A stretch of 64,000 nucleotides of DNA from Guptibacillus hwajinpoensis (GCF_020524165.1 NZ_JAIVKU010000006.1:1-64000); one strand, 5' to 3'; shown: positions 33,175-42,692, numbered from the stretch's first letter. Made by a program: numbers and translations. The notes: generated by a model not told the origin, from the sequence alone.

Positions 33175-34272
33175 TTAACGAATGCGAAGTTCTGATTCTG
33201 TATCAAAGAAATGACACTTGTTCATATCAAACGCAAGGCTGATATTCTGACCGTTTTGAATATCAGTACGGGAGTCCACGCGTGCGACGAAGTCTTGATC
33301 CGCTACTTTTGAATAAAGGTATGTTTCAGCACCCATCAATTCAGCTACATCAATGACGGCATTTACTTTAGTATCTTGAGAAGATTCGATGAACACAGGC
33401 TCATCGTGAATATCTTCAGGACGAATACCGAGCATAACTTCTTTATTCAAGTATCCTTGATCACGAAGGACTTTCATTTTTCCTTCAGGAACTTTTACTT
33501 GAACATCACCTAGTTTGAAGAAACCATCTTGCAATGTACCACGGAAGAAGTTCATGGCAGGGGATCCGATAAATCCGCCAACAAAAACGTTATCAGGTGC
33601 ATCGTAAACTTCTTTTGGTGAACCCACTTGTTGGATTACGCCATCTTTCATAATAACGATCCGTGTTGCCATCGTCATCGCTTCCGTTTGGTCATGCGTT
33701 ACGTAGATTGTCGTCGTTTGAAGGCGCTGGTGTAGCTTGGAGATTTCAGCACGCATCTGTACACGAAGCTTAGCATCAAGGTTTGAAAGCGGCTCATCCA
33801 TCAAGAATACTTGTGGATCACGAACAATGGCACGACCTAGTGCAACACGCTGACGCTGACCACCTGAGAGTGCTTTAGGTTTACGATCGAGCAAACTTTC
33901 AAGCCCAAGAATACGAGCAGCATCCGTTACACGGCGCTCGATTTCTTTTTTATCGAACTTGCGTAATTTCAATCCAAATGCCATGTTATCGTATACGTTC
34001 ATATGAGGATACAGCGCATAGTTTTGGAATACCATTGCGATATCACGATCTTTTGGTGCAACGTCATTCACGCGACGATCACCAATGACGAGGTCACCAT
34101 CTGAGATATCTTCAAGGCCGGCAATCATACGAAGTGTAGTTGATTTACCGCAACCGGAAGGACCTACAAATACGATGAATTCCTTATCTTTAATATCTAA
34201 ATTAAAGTCTTTTACTGCTTCAAATTTGTTATCATATCTTTTATAAATGTGATTGAGAGTAATCTCTGCCAT
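33175..34272 (-). CDS. sugar ABC transporter ATP-binding protein (UgpC/MsmX type)
   Basis: A 365-residue ATPase of the MalK/UgpC/MsmX group that powers carbohydrate importers. Walker A is GPSGCGKSTT, the Q-loop is FQNYALYPHMNVYDNM, the signature LSGGQRQRVALGRA, Walker B VFLMDEPLSNLD and H-loop VTHDQTEAM. C-terminal TOBE/OB regulatory domains follow from about residue 240. No sugar permease or binding protein is nearby. In B. subtilis, MsmX is likewise a stand-alone ATPase shared by several sugar importers, which fits. Start ATG 34272 is behind AGGAGGC. The PucR-type gene lies upstream on the same strand. Confidence 0.92.
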   Translation of the reverse strand: MAEITLNHIYKRYDNKFEAVKDFNLDIKDKEFIVFVGPSGCGKSTTLRMIAGLEDISDGDLVIGDRRVNDVAPKDRDIAMVFQNYALYPHMNVYDNMAFGLKLRKFDKKEIERRVTDAARILGLESLLDRKPKALSGGQRQRVALGRAIVRDPQVFLMDEPLSNLDAKLRVQMRAEISKLHQRLQTTTIYVTHDQTEAMTMATRIVIMKDGVIQQVGSPKEVYDAPDNVFVGGFIGSPAMNFFRGTLQDGFFKLGDVQVKVPEGKMKVLRDQGYLNKEVMLGIRPEDIHDEPVFIESSQDTKVNAVIDVAELMGAETYLYSKVADQDFVARVDSRTDIQNGQNISLAFDMNKCHFFDTESELRIR

Positions 34273-34423
34273 GTTAATGCCTCCTATGAAATGAACTCCT
34301 TTTGCTAGTTCTAAGTCTACTCTATGAAAACGCTATCGTAAATTGGAAGCGTGCACAAAATTGTCTGGTGGTTTTGTGCATTTTGAACGAAAGAGGTTTA
34401 TTTTTAGGAAAGGTCAGTGACAC

Positions 34424-34449
34424 AAAAAAACTGCGTTCATGAACGCAGT
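34424..34449 (-). terminator. terminator overlapping the end of the PucR-type gene
   Basis: ACTGCGTTCATGAACGCAGT is a perfect 20-base palindrome (34430-34449) with seven T after it on the - strand. The gene's stop codon lies inside the stem. Confidence 0.85.
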
Positions 34450-35330
34450 TCCATCGCGAGGAGAGAAAGGTAAACCATGACAGCTCCTTGAAAGCTTTTA
34501 ACATCAATGCCGGTTTTTTCAATAAACTTGTCGACACGGTATTGAAGACTATTCCTATGTACGTAAAGCTGTTTAGCTGCAAGAGTAATATTTAAGTTTG
34601 ATTCTAAATAAATGCGAATGCTTTTTAGAAGTTCTGCATCAAGTTGAACGGGTTCTATTAATTTCCCTAAGTAGTCAATCGTTTCTTCACTTGCTTCATG
34701 AAAGAGAACGGCTGGAACAATTTCCTGGTGAGTGAAGACCATTTGAGAGGGCATCAGATCTCGTCCTGTAGAAAACCATTTTTTTTCAGCTTTATACACA
34801 CGTTTTAAATGATTGTTGTCAGAATGACGAATTGTTTGGCCAACAAATAAAGACATTCCAGTGAAAAAGTCAGCTGTTAGAGCTGCAGCTGTTTGTTCCA
34901 ATTCCTGAACGATTTGTTCGTCAACTTCGGTTGTTTGTACAAGTACGCCCTTTCTGTCATTTTCGAATAAAAGAACCGTTTCCTCAGAAAATAGTCCAGT
35001 CATAGCCTCAATGAAATCAGACAAATCGGTTGGCGCTTCTTTTAAATAAAAATGAATATACCGGATAGGTGGTTTCAGATTCAGTTCAACGCTTATATCA
35101 TCCTCAAAAAGGAGAGAAGTCCATTTCTTTTGAACCTCATTCATTTGGTTATCGATTAGACGAAGGGAAGGGAAAATGGCATTGAGAAGATCCTTCTCTC
35201 GTTTGGTAAGACGTGTTTTGCTTATCCCAAATTCTTCTCCGTCAGTCGTGCGATACCAGTAGAAGAGATCAGGTTGTTCGGAGGTGAGGACATAATCATT
35301 TCCGTATAATTCGGCAAGTTTTGCATTCAT
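34437..35330 (-). CDS. PucR/CdaR-type transcriptional regulator
   Basis: A 297-residue protein with a C-terminal PucR-type helix-turn-helix (IYLESNLNITLAAKQLYVHRNSLQYRVDKF-like region near 240-280). This family responds to purines, sugar acids or amino acids. The N-terminal 230 residues have no motif I can name. ATG 35330 (complement) is used because TTAGGAGG lies about 9 bases upstream. A longer frame exists but lacks a ribosome site. It lies upstream of the MsmX-type ATPase gene, which it may regulate. Confidence 0.8.
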   Translation of the reverse strand: MNAKLAELYGNDYVLTSEQPDLFYWYRTTDGEEFGISKTRLTKREKDLLNAIFPSLRLIDNQMNEVQKKWTSLLFEDDISVELNLKPPIRYIHFYLKEAPTDLSDFIEAMTGLFSEETVLLFENDRKGVLVQTTEVDEQIVQELEQTAAALTADFFTGMSLFVGQTIRHSDNNHLKRVYKAEKKWFSTGRDLMPSQMVFTHQEIVPAVLFHEASEETIDYLGKLIEPVQLDAELLKSIRIYLESNLNITLAAKQLYVHRNSLQYRVDKFIEKTGIDVKSFQGAVMVYLSLLAMELRS

Positions 35331-35404
35331 AAGTGGTCCTCCTAATGTGCAGTTATCCTCTAGTATAACGTAATCGTCCATTCAACTTAATAGAGAAGCA
35401 CATG

Positions 35405-35436
35405 AAAAGAACCTCTTTAAGGGCAAGAGGTTCTTT
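35405..35436 (-). terminator. terminator of the small gene at 35448
   Basis: AAAAGAACCTCTT/AAGAGGTTCTTT stem with a T run on the - strand. Confidence 0.8.
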
Positions 35437-35447
35437 CAGTCGCTGGT

Positions 35448-35651
35448 CTACTGATCTTTCTTATCTTTTCTTTCTTTGCTTGTGTATGGAGGCTCTTGTT
35501 CCATAATGGGAATGGCTTCCTCAATTTGTGCCTGTCTATAACTTTGATGAACGGCGCCGCCAGCCATTCCTTCATTAACCATACGGTCAATATCCATATC
35601 ATATTTATCGCGGCCTTCGTACATAGAGTCTTCTGTTCGTTTATTTGGCAA
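35448..35651 (-). CDS. small hydrophilic hypothetical protein
   Basis: 67 residues, very charged (NKRTEDSMYEGRDKYDMDID at the start and a KERKDKKDQ tail), without membrane segments. It contains RMVNEGMAGGAVHQSYRQAQ. TTG 35651 is preceded by AAGGAGA at about 9 bases. A separate terminator follows. No family recognised. The compact basic/acidic composition is like that of minor spore or coat-associated proteins, but that is only a guess from context. Confidence 0.65.
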   Translation of the reverse strand: MPNKRTEDSMYEGRDKYDMDIDRMVNEGMAGGAVHQSYRQAQIEEAIPIMEQEPPYTSKERKDKKDQ

Positions 35652-35708
35652 CCTTATCCATCTCCTTATTTTGTTGAATAAGGTTAGTATGCGTTCCTGG
35701 GATAAGGA

Positions 35709-35930
35709 TTATGAGTCTTGTTCATATACATGGAAAAGCATAAGCTCATGGATCTGGGACTGAAGTTTGTTTTGGTCCGATTCAGGTGGAGCGGGCTGAA
35801 ACCATTCGAATTCTCCAGTATGGAGGTATAATGTACGGTAATACGTTCCCTGATAGAAAAAAGATACTTCCCATTTAGGTTTTCTAACTTTTGATCCAAC
35901 CGGTTTATATTGAAAGTGTGAAATCATTGT
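35709..35930 (-). CDS. yheE: YheE family protein (DUF5342)
   Basis: 73 residues beginning MISHFQYKPVGSK. Family marks are WEVSFFYQGTYYRTLYLHTGEFEW and the C-terminal IHELMLFHVYE. Function is unknown. It is a Bacillus-specific gene next to yheD/yheC in B. subtilis, and the same neighbourhood is found here. ATG 35930 is chosen because GGGGGAA stands just ahead. A frame five codons longer (35945) lacks a site. Confidence 0.75.
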   Translation of the reverse strand, partial: TMISHFQYKPVGSKVRKPKWEVSFFYQGTYYRTLYLHTGEFEWFQPAPPESDQNKLQSQIHELMLFHVYEQDS

Positions 35931-35970
35931 ATTCCCCCATGTCACTTTTTAATCATCATAACATAGGAAG

Positions 35971-37134
35971 TTAATACGCAGAATAAGTTCGAAAAGATGT
36001 GAGGAGGGATCGGATATAAGCTTGATGAATCAAAGGTTCATCGAAACGCATTGGTTTTGCATTTGCTTCAAAGATCCACATCCTCCCATCGTGATCTTTG
36101 CCGATATCTAACGAACATTCAAGCATCTCTTCTTTTTCTTCGAGGGCTTCTGCCGTAAGAATCGCGAGTGCGTTTAATCGTGCTTCGTCTTCTTGAGTGG
36201 CAACCTTATGAAATGGAAGGATCCGCCCTCCTTTTGGGACATGAGTTGTCAGGCCATTAGGTGGTGCTGCACGAATGCCAATGCCAGTCACCTGCCAGCT
36301 TTTGAAGGGTTTTTGTAACAGAACTCGAAAGTCGTAAGGATCTCCCTGGTGTGTAACCAGTTTAATGTCACGTTGCATGAGATAAGCTTCATCAATTTGA
36401 GTCATGAGATGTTCTTGTAGGGAGGGGAATGTTGAAAATAAATAATTTCTTTCATGATCGATATACTGAAACCCTGAATCCACTTTTTTTACTTTAAATA
36501 TCCCTCTCCCCTTACTACCAGAAGTGGGTTTGAAAAAAATCGAGGGATTCGATTTGAGAAAGTGTAAGAAGTTGCCTTCCGTAGCAGGGGCTGTCTCTGG
36601 TATGAATGGCGATAGGGCTTCATTTGCGGCTAAATGAGAAAGTATATGATCTTTCTGAAAAAATGACCGGTTAAAATAAGGAATTCCTTTCTTCTTTAAT
36701 AAGTTAAAAAAAGCGGTCACTTTATTCGAACGCTCTTCTTCGCGGTTAGGAATTCGATTGTAAACAATATTAGGATAAGGGAAGCGAAAACCTGTCCATT
36801 TTTGTAAAAAGTGATTGTAAAGATAACCTGTTATAAACGAAGGATAAATATCATCAGGAGTGAAGACGTAAGAAAGTCCACCACATTCAGTAAGCTCCTG
36901 TTGAATGGTTTTAAATATTGGACCATTCCCACTGAAGTGATGCTTTCGATTCGATCCAGCAAGAATGCCGACAAGAGGCCTGATGGCATCGTGAGACGAT
37001 TGCAATTGAATAATAGAAGAAGAGGAAGAGGGAAAGGGAGAGAGCTTTGATGGCTCTTTCCCCCAATAAATGGATTGATAGCTACTCTTCTGATACCAGC
37101 GTTTGTTTGCATGACTATAAAATAATTCGATCAT
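35971..37134 (-). CDS. YheC/YheD family ATP-grasp protein, paralogue 4
   Basis: 387 residues, the last of four tandem paralogues on the - strand. It has the family order: N-terminal substrate part with PYPNIVYNRIPNREEER, then an ATP-grasp fold (FFKPTSGSKGRGIFKVKK, RDFRVLLQK-type DFRVLLQKPF, LDIGKDHDGRMWIFEANAKP). YheC/YheD of B. subtilis are called endospore coat-associated. The ligase-type substrate is unknown. The start ATG overlaps the stop of the preceding paralogue by 4 bases, indicating one operon. Confidence 0.88.
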   Translation of the reverse strand: MIELFYSHANKRWYQKSSYQSIYWGKEPSKLSPFPSSSSSIIQLQSSHDAIRPLVGILAGSNRKHHFSGNGPIFKTIQQELTECGGLSYVFTPDDIYPSFITGYLYNHFLQKWTGFRFPYPNIVYNRIPNREEERSNKVTAFFNLLKKKGIPYFNRSFFQKDHILSHLAANEALSPFIPETAPATEGNFLHFLKSNPSIFFKPTSGSKGRGIFKVKKVDSGFQYIDHERNYLFSTFPSLQEHLMTQIDEAYLMQRDIKLVTHQGDPYDFRVLLQKPFKSWQVTGIGIRAAPPNGLTTHVPKGGRILPFHKVATQEDEARLNALAILTAEALEEKEEMLECSLDIGKDHDGRMWIFEANAKPMRFDEPLIHQAYIRSLLTSFRTYSAY

Positions 37135-38504
37135 ACTCTAGAAACCACGTGTTTCTCAATTGTAGATTGGGCTAAAAAGATAGCATATTCCATCGGTAAC
37201 ATTCTTGTTTTTACTTCTTCTGATTTAAGTTTCGGATGTGAAAAGATTCCTCTTCCCGGTTTAGAATTCGCTTCAAATAAATAAATTTCCCCGTCTTTCG
37301 TTATGCCAAGATCAAAACCAATCTCGCCAATAAAGCCAGCGATTTTCTTATCAATGGCTCGACTTAATTGAAGGGATGCCTCCATTAAATCAGTCTCTAC
37401 CTGTTTTTTGACCCCATATTCCGAAATAAGTTCTCCTATCGTTTTAACCGTTCCGTTTGATGCCATGTGAGTCGTTAAACTTCCAGCACCGGCAATCTTC
37501 GCAGCAATTGCACTAACTTCCCAGTGTCCTTCTTTGTTTTTATTCGTATGGACGCGATAATCCATCGACCGATGATGAATGCGATGTAAATCAATTCCCT
37601 GTTGCGCAATCAGACCTTCCAGACCGTTTGGATATTGCGTTTTCATTAGCCTTGCAAGAGAAGTATACCGTCTAAGTCGGTTTTCTTTATCTGTTCTGAA
37701 ACGGCAATAATAATATTTTTCGTTTGCCGGTTTTAAGATTTGCTGAATCCCAAGTCCAAGACTTCCATTGGCTGGTTTAATATAAACTTGCTCATACTCT
37801 TTCAGCATACGTGACACTATTGTTGTTTTAGGACTTAAAACGGTTTCTGGTAAGTAGTCCTTTACGGTCTCATCCTCCCGTAATTTTTCGAACATCGTCC
37901 ACTTATCAAAAAAACCAGGGTTAAACCATGGAGTGAAGTATTGCGATTGAAGTTTCTTCATCGTTGAACTTACTTGTTCAATGCTTGCCGAACTACGGTT
38001 CGGTAGGCGATCGTATACAACATCAGGGATTGGCACTGTGACTCTGTACCAACCCTTTTTGTTATACATCACCCCTTTAATACTTCCCGTTTTCCAATCA
38101 ATATGGTGGGCGCCAAAAGCAAAGCCAATTGCGCCACACTTTAGGGTGGCTGACAATAATTTAGCGAAGTACATGCTACGTTCACCAATCGGCCTCATAC
38201 TATCCTTGGTAAAACCAGCAGTGAAAATCCCAATTAATGGTCCTATATGCAGGGAAGGACCTTTTTCAAACAAGTGAACAGATGTTTCCGAAGGTACACC
38301 TAATACCTTCCATAAATCTTCTGATAGAAGGTACTCTTCCTTGTTATCAGGATGCGGAGAAACTGTGCAAAAGGACCTTCTTGAGCCAAAACAAAGCTGA
38401 TTCGGAAAAGAAACTTGATCTACCCAACGCTTAAACAGAGAGGGTGGAACATAAAAGTTTCCTTGAGAAGCACTATCCTTTTTTAATGGAAGAATCGTGT
38501 TCAT
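37131..38504 (-). CDS. YheC/YheD family ATP-grasp protein, paralogue 3
   Basis: 457 residues. The first 100 residues form a small beta-rich domain, as in YheD (FGSRRSFCTVSPHPD and SVHLFEKGPSLHIGPLIGIF). The substrate region follows (VPIPDVVYDRLPNRSSAS), then the ATP-grasp domain (VYIKPANGSLGLGIQQI, MDYRVHTNK, IGEIGFDLGITKDGEIYLFEANSKPG). ATG 38504 has AAAGGGG at about 9 bases. Its first codons overlap the last 32 bases of paralogue 2, so the genes are tightly packed. Confidence 0.88.
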   Translation of the reverse strand: MNTILPLKKDSASQGNFYVPPSLFKRWVDQVSFPNQLCFGSRRSFCTVSPHPDNKEEYLLSEDLWKVLGVPSETSVHLFEKGPSLHIGPLIGIFTAGFTKDSMRPIGERSMYFAKLLSATLKCGAIGFAFGAHHIDWKTGSIKGVMYNKKGWYRVTVPIPDVVYDRLPNRSSASIEQVSSTMKKLQSQYFTPWFNPGFFDKWTMFEKLREDETVKDYLPETVLSPKTTIVSRMLKEYEQVYIKPANGSLGLGIQQILKPANEKYYYCRFRTDKENRLRRYTSLARLMKTQYPNGLEGLIAQQGIDLHRIHHRSMDYRVHTNKNKEGHWEVSAIAAKIAGAGSLTTHMASNGTVKTIGELISEYGVKKQVETDLMEASLQLSRAIDKKIAGFIGEIGFDLGITKDGEIYLFEANSKPGRGIFSHPKLKSEEVKTRMLPMEYAIFLAQSTIEKHVVSRV

Positions 38505-39561
38505 AGCAGTTAACCCCTTTCTTCTCACTTATGAGTGATTGGCAGTAATGGAATGGAATCGCATCGTAATTTCGATGCGACCGAATGGCCTTATGTCCTG
38601 GTTTTGAATTTGCTTCAAGTAACCAGACTTTACCTGTTCGATCAATTCCAAAGTCTAAACCAAGTTCAAACAGTGGAGGGAAATCCTTTTCTAGGAGAGA
38701 AGCGACACAATGAGAAAGTCGGCTAATTTTTTGTTCTGCTTGATGAAAGACACCCTCTGGTATGAGGAGCTGTTGATCGGTTTGGATAGAACCTCCGCTA
38801 TGCAAGTTTGATACAAAAGATTCAGCGTTTCCTACACGAGTTGCACGACCAATTTCTTCCCAGGTAGCATAAGAGGTTTTCTTCATCACTACTCTGCGAT
38901 CAAAAGGTCGATCCTTCTGGTCAAGTAAAGAAAGCCATTGCTGGGCGATATAATCACGCTCTTTTAGAACGCTCCTAATCATTTTGAGTAAAGAACCAGT
39001 ATTATCATAAGTATGATGAAGGATATGCCCATTATGATTGATTTGCACACCAATCTTGTGAAGGTTTTTAGTAATCAGCATCAGACCATTTCCTTGTGAG
39101 CCGATACTTGGTTTCAAAATAAGTTTATCGTGTTCGATTAACATATCTGCTAAGACTTTAGCGCATGTGTGAGGTTGGAGCTTTATCGATTGTGGGAGAT
39201 GACGGTTTAGTAAGGCATTTTTCTTTAAATGTTTGTGAATTTCCCACTTTCCAGGAAGGCCGTGGCCAAGGAATGTCGTATCTGCTTTCGTTTTTAGCCA
39301 TTTTATAAAAGCGGTTTCTTTCGCGGTACAGTTACCGTTATGAAAGCACCGGTCATAAATAAAGTTGGGTACTGGAAAATCTATTTCCACCCAATCCTTT
39401 TGTATTTGACTGTATGTTACCCCTCGTAAGTGATGAGAAGAAAGCTGATTAGGGATAAAGCGATAGACGTCGAATCCTAAAGCGATCCCAGCTTCACTTA
39501 ATTTGAAGACATAGTCTTTTTCGTGTTGAAGTGAATATTGTAATATCCCAAGTGACTTCAT
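38473..39561 (-). CDS. YheC/YheD family ATP-grasp protein, paralogue 2
   Basis: 362 residues, the shortest of the four, lacking the N-terminal beta-rich domain and so more YheC-like. It reads FPVPNFIYDRCFHNGNCTAK in the substrate part. The ATP-grasp part has LILKPSIGSQGNGLMLI, DRRVVMKKTS and LGLDFGIDRTGKVWLLEANSKPG. ATG 39561 follows AAGGAGG at good spacing. It ends 32 bases inside the next paralogue. Confidence 0.88.
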   Translation of the reverse strand: MKSLGILQYSLQHEKDYVFKLSEAGIALGFDVYRFIPNQLSSHHLRGVTYSQIQKDWVEIDFPVPNFIYDRCFHNGNCTAKETAFIKWLKTKADTTFLGHGLPGKWEIHKHLKKNALLNRHLPQSIKLQPHTCAKVLADMLIEHDKLILKPSIGSQGNGLMLITKNLHKIGVQINHNGHILHHTYDNTGSLLKMIRSVLKERDYIAQQWLSLLDQKDRPFDRRVVMKKTSYATWEEIGRATRVGNAESFVSNLHSGGSIQTDQQLLIPEGVFHQAEQKISRLSHCVASLLEKDFPPLFELGLDFGIDRTGKVWLLEANSKPGHKAIRSHRNYDAIPFHYCQSLISEKKGVNCYEHDSSIKKG

Positions 39562-39573
39562 GACATCCTCCTT

Positions 39574-40932
39574 CTATAAGGATGCATACCAGTGTACTAA
39601 TCGGATTAATGCTTTTACCGACGGGCGATAGGTAGCGGAAGGCGTGCCTTCTGATGTTTTAGAGGGTTTTGTGTTTACTTCAATAATCCATGGATGGCCG
39701 TCTTGATCAACTGACATGTCGATGCCAAGCTCCGCAAATAAACCTTCACTTTCACGATCAATGATTTGCGAAACTTCACGGGCAAGTTCAGGAAGGATGC
39801 GTTTTAGCTGTCTTTTCATCGAATCTTCGAATGGCGTGAGACCTTCGTCAAATTTTTTTAATAGGGCCCCACGTGCAATGTTTGAGACAAATTGTTCATT
39901 TGTTCGAGAAACACGCGATACTGCTGAGACGACTGACCACTTATTACCAGAACCTTTTAAGCATAGAATGCGGAAATCGACGGGACAGCCGTCGATGTCT
40001 ATGAGCGGTATCCCTTGTTGGATTAAATAGGGAACGTATTTAGAACGTAAGCGAACCGTTTTGAAAAGACTCGGTAAGGCAGAAGATGAATGGGTCTGAT
40101 TACCATGAAAGCTAGAGTAATCGAGATGAAAGAGGTTTTCACTTTGGCTGATTCGAAAGATATGTTTGCCCTGGCTTCCATTTAACGGTTTTAAGTATAG
40201 GATCGGATGTTTCGATATCATGATCTCAACGGTTTCAAAACCTTCAAGGAGTACCGTCTCAGGAAGATACGGAGTGATTTCCTCATATGAAAGTAGTTTC
40301 TGATGAACGTCCCATTTATCAAGAAAGGATTCATTAAAATAAGGAATTTTTTGCTGTTGCCAATAGGTTTTTAATTGTTGGATAAAAGGAGATTTCTCGA
40401 GCTTCCTAGAGTGAATTCGATTATAAATCACGGATGGTATAGGCAATTCCATCTCTAACCATGTACGCTGGTTCCAAATGAATCCTGACACCCTTGTTTC
40501 ATTCCAGGGCTGTAGCGTATAGACGTAGAATAGAATATGGTGTTCCTCGCAATACTCAGCTACTTCTCTACAAAAATCCGTATAAGACCCAAACGGAGTC
40601 TCTCCTTTAGGAGAACAATTAAGAGCAAGGCAGAAAATTGGGCCTAATGAGAGGACCTGTTGCTGATGACAAAAGCTTATCATGATTGGAATGGTTTGAT
40701 TTGGTAGTGACAGGGAACGAAGTAGTTCAGGTGAACAATATACGGTATGACTTGATGATGTACGATAGACCTTTATTGTAACTGTTACTTCCAGCACTCC
40801 ACACCGCAGTGGAAGGTGAGAATCTGTCAGTTTCCATTTAGAAGCGATGTTCTCTGGGATGCTTAGGATAAGTTTAGAATTAGGTAAGGTTGAATTTTCT
40901 GGTTGTAACATAATTTTTTCAACATGTTTCAT
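39574..40932 (-). CDS. yheD: YheC/YheD family ATP-grasp protein, paralogue 1
   Basis: 452 residues and the first gene of the four-gene operon. It has the YheD-like N-terminal beta domain (residues 1-100), then LPIPSVIYNRIHSRKLEKS. The ATP-grasp part has LYLKPLNGSQGKHIFRIS, PVDFRILCLKGS and LGIDMSVDQDGHPWIIEVNTKPSK. The conserved Glu and Asn (E-x-N) for metal-ATP binding are present in all four. ATG 40932 follows CGAGGGT. It is divergent from yheB, as in B. subtilis. The assignment to yheD rather than another paralogue is by position and length only. Confidence 0.85.
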   Translation of the reverse strand: MKHVEKIMLQPENSTLPNSKLILSIPENIASKWKLTDSHLPLRCGVLEVTVTIKVYRTSSSHTVYCSPELLRSLSLPNQTIPIMISFCHQQQVLSLGPIFCLALNCSPKGETPFGSYTDFCREVAEYCEEHHILFYVYTLQPWNETRVSGFIWNQRTWLEMELPIPSVIYNRIHSRKLEKSPFIQQLKTYWQQQKIPYFNESFLDKWDVHQKLLSYEEITPYLPETVLLEGFETVEIMISKHPILYLKPLNGSQGKHIFRISQSENLFHLDYSSFHGNQTHSSSALPSLFKTVRLRSKYVPYLIQQGIPLIDIDGCPVDFRILCLKGSGNKWSVVSAVSRVSRTNEQFVSNIARGALLKKFDEGLTPFEDSMKRQLKRILPELAREVSQIIDRESEGLFAELGIDMSVDQDGHPWIIEVNTKPSKTSEGTPSATYRPSVKALIRLVHWYASL

Positions 40933-41059
40933 TCAAGACCCTCGTTCAATGTTTTTTGCTTTTTCACCTTCCTTTAACTGGATAGGCAATAGCGGATATC
41001 GTATACTATGAAGATGAAGTTTACTCTGTGAACGTGAGGAATAGAAAGGTTGAGGTACC

Positions 41060-42202
41060 ATGTCGTCCATTATTATCACAGTCCTCTTTATGATCGCTAT
41101 AGGCGCTGCCATAGGTGGATTTACGAATTCATTAGCGATTAAAATGCTATTTAGACCATATGAAGCTCGGTATATCGGGAAATGGAAAGTCCCATTTACG
41201 CCTGGATTAATTCCAAAGAGAAGAGATGAATTAGCCGTTCAGCTTGGAAGAATGGTCGTGGAACACCTTCTAACAGCTGAAGGCATTCAACAGAAAATGA
41301 ATGATCCAGTTTTCAAGCGTACGATGATTGAGTATGCACAAAAAGAAGTATTGAAATTAGTTGAGACGGATGAAAAAATTAAGGAGCTTCTAAAGAGAGG
41401 ATTACATCTTGAGGATCCTGAGCGGGAAGTACGATTGAAAGCAAGTGCTTATATTAATGAAAAGATTGAAAAGAAAATAGTGAGTATGAAAAACAAAGAA
41501 CTAGCTGAGGTTATACCAGTCACAACACAGGCAAGAATTGATGAAGCGATCGAACCGATAGCCGATCTAATTTTAACGAAAATTAGTGATTACATCGCAT
41601 CTTCTGAAGGAAAGAACAAGCTATCTGTGATGATTGATCGCTATCTTGCTGACAGAGGAACGCTTGGAAGTATGATCAATATGTTTTTTACAAATACAAG
41701 ACTAGTTGATAAGGTACAGCCTGAACTGCTCCGTCTTCTTAAACAAAAAGATATTCAAAATGTCATTACAACAATGCTTGAGAAAGAATGGCATGCCCTA
41801 AAAGATACGAAATTAGAGACATTCGAAGATAAATTCAAATCAGAAGAGCTTGTTCAAGGGATAACGAATCTCATTGTAAATGAACTTCCGATTCACCATG
41901 TGATGAACCTAAGCTTATCAGAAGCAGTAGAGCCATATAAACAACGTATAATCGAAGACTTTGTGCCGAGAATCGTAGATGCTGCCGGTCAATATCTAAG
42001 TCGAAATCTGCAACCGCTTATGGAACAGTTGCACCTTGCAGATGTGGTGAAAAGTCAGGTGGAGACATTTTCAGTCGGCCGTCTTGAAGAGATGGTTCTG
42101 TCTATTTCTCGCCGCGAATTTAAAATGATTACGTATCTTGGCGCAGTGCTTGGGGGAATGATTGGACTCATTCAGGGTATCATCATTTCCCTTATGGGAT
42201 GA
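41060..42202 (+). CDS. yheB: DUF445 family membrane protein YheB
   Basis: A 380-residue DUF445 protein. An N-terminal membrane helix (about 3-25) runs into the signature GGFTNSLAIKMLFRPYEARYIGKWKVPFTPGLIPKRR, followed by a long helical central domain and a C-terminal membrane helix (GAVLGGMIGLIQGIIISLMG). Function unknown. It is conserved beside yheA and yheC/D in Bacillus. ATG 41060 follows AAAGGTTGAGG. yheA follows after 83 bases. Confidence 0.93.
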   Translation: MSSIIITVLFMIAIGAAIGGFTNSLAIKMLFRPYEARYIGKWKVPFTPGLIPKRRDELAVQLGRMVVEHLLTAEGIQQKMNDPVFKRTMIEYAQKEVLKLVETDEKIKELLKRGLHLEDPEREVRLKASAYINEKIEKKIVSMKNKELAEVIPVTTQARIDEAIEPIADLILTKISDYIASSEGKNKLSVMIDRYLADRGTLGSMINMFFTNTRLVDKVQPELLRLLKQKDIQNVITTMLEKEWHALKDTKLETFEDKFKSEELVQGITNLIVNELPIHHVMNLSLSEAVEPYKQRIIEDFVPRIVDAAGQYLSRNLQPLMEQLHLADVVKSQVETFSVGRLEEMVLSISRREFKMITYLGAVLGGMIGLIQGIIISLMG

Positions 42203-42285
42203 ATTTCGTTTCAGTCTTTGTTATAGTGAGGAAGTATAGGGTTATGAGAGCGAAATAATCCTCACTTACTAAGGAGGTATATACA

Positions 42286-42654
42286 ATGGCAGAAAAAAAT
42301 CTTTACGACGTAGCATACGAGTTAGAAAGCGCAATGCGTGAACACGAGGACTACACAAAGCTGAAAGAATTATATGATCAGGTCAACCAGGATGAAGTAT
42401 CAAAGAAACTTTTTGATAACTTCCGCAATATGCAAATGGAGCTTCAACAGAAGCAAATGACTGGTCAACAAATCACTGAAGAAGAAGCGCAAAAAGCTCA
42501 GCAACAGGTTGAACTTGTTCAGCAGCATGAAGTGATTTCTCAGTTGATGCAGCAAGAACAGCGCATGAGCCAGGTTATTCAGGACATCAACAAAATCGTA
42601 ACGAAGCCTCTAGAGGATCTTTACGGTAGCCCTGAAGAAGACATCCAGCAATAA
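42286..42654 (+). CDS. yheA: YlbF/YmcA family protein YheA
   Basis: A 122-residue all-helical protein of the YlbF/YmcA (DUF964) family, Gln- and Glu-rich (KLFDNFRNMQMELQQKQMTG). Relatives YlbF, YmcA and YaaT form an Fe-S complex acting with RNase Y in mRNA maturation. YheA itself has no clear role and lacks the C-terminal Cys motif of YlbF/YmcA. ATG 42286 is behind TAAGGAGGT, and a strong terminator follows. Confidence 0.9.
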   Translation: MAEKNLYDVAYELESAMREHEDYTKLKELYDQVNQDEVSKKLFDNFRNMQMELQQKQMTGQQITEEEAQKAQQQVELVQQHEVISQLMQQEQRMSQVIQDINKIVTKPLEDLYGSPEEDIQQ

Positions 42655-42655
42655 T

Positions 42656-42692
42656 AAAAAAACCGTTCATCCGAGGATGAACGGTTTTTTTT
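42656..42692 (+). terminator. terminator after yheA
   Basis: AAAAAACCGTTCATCC/GGATGAACGGTTTTTT stem and a long T run. Confidence 0.92.
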
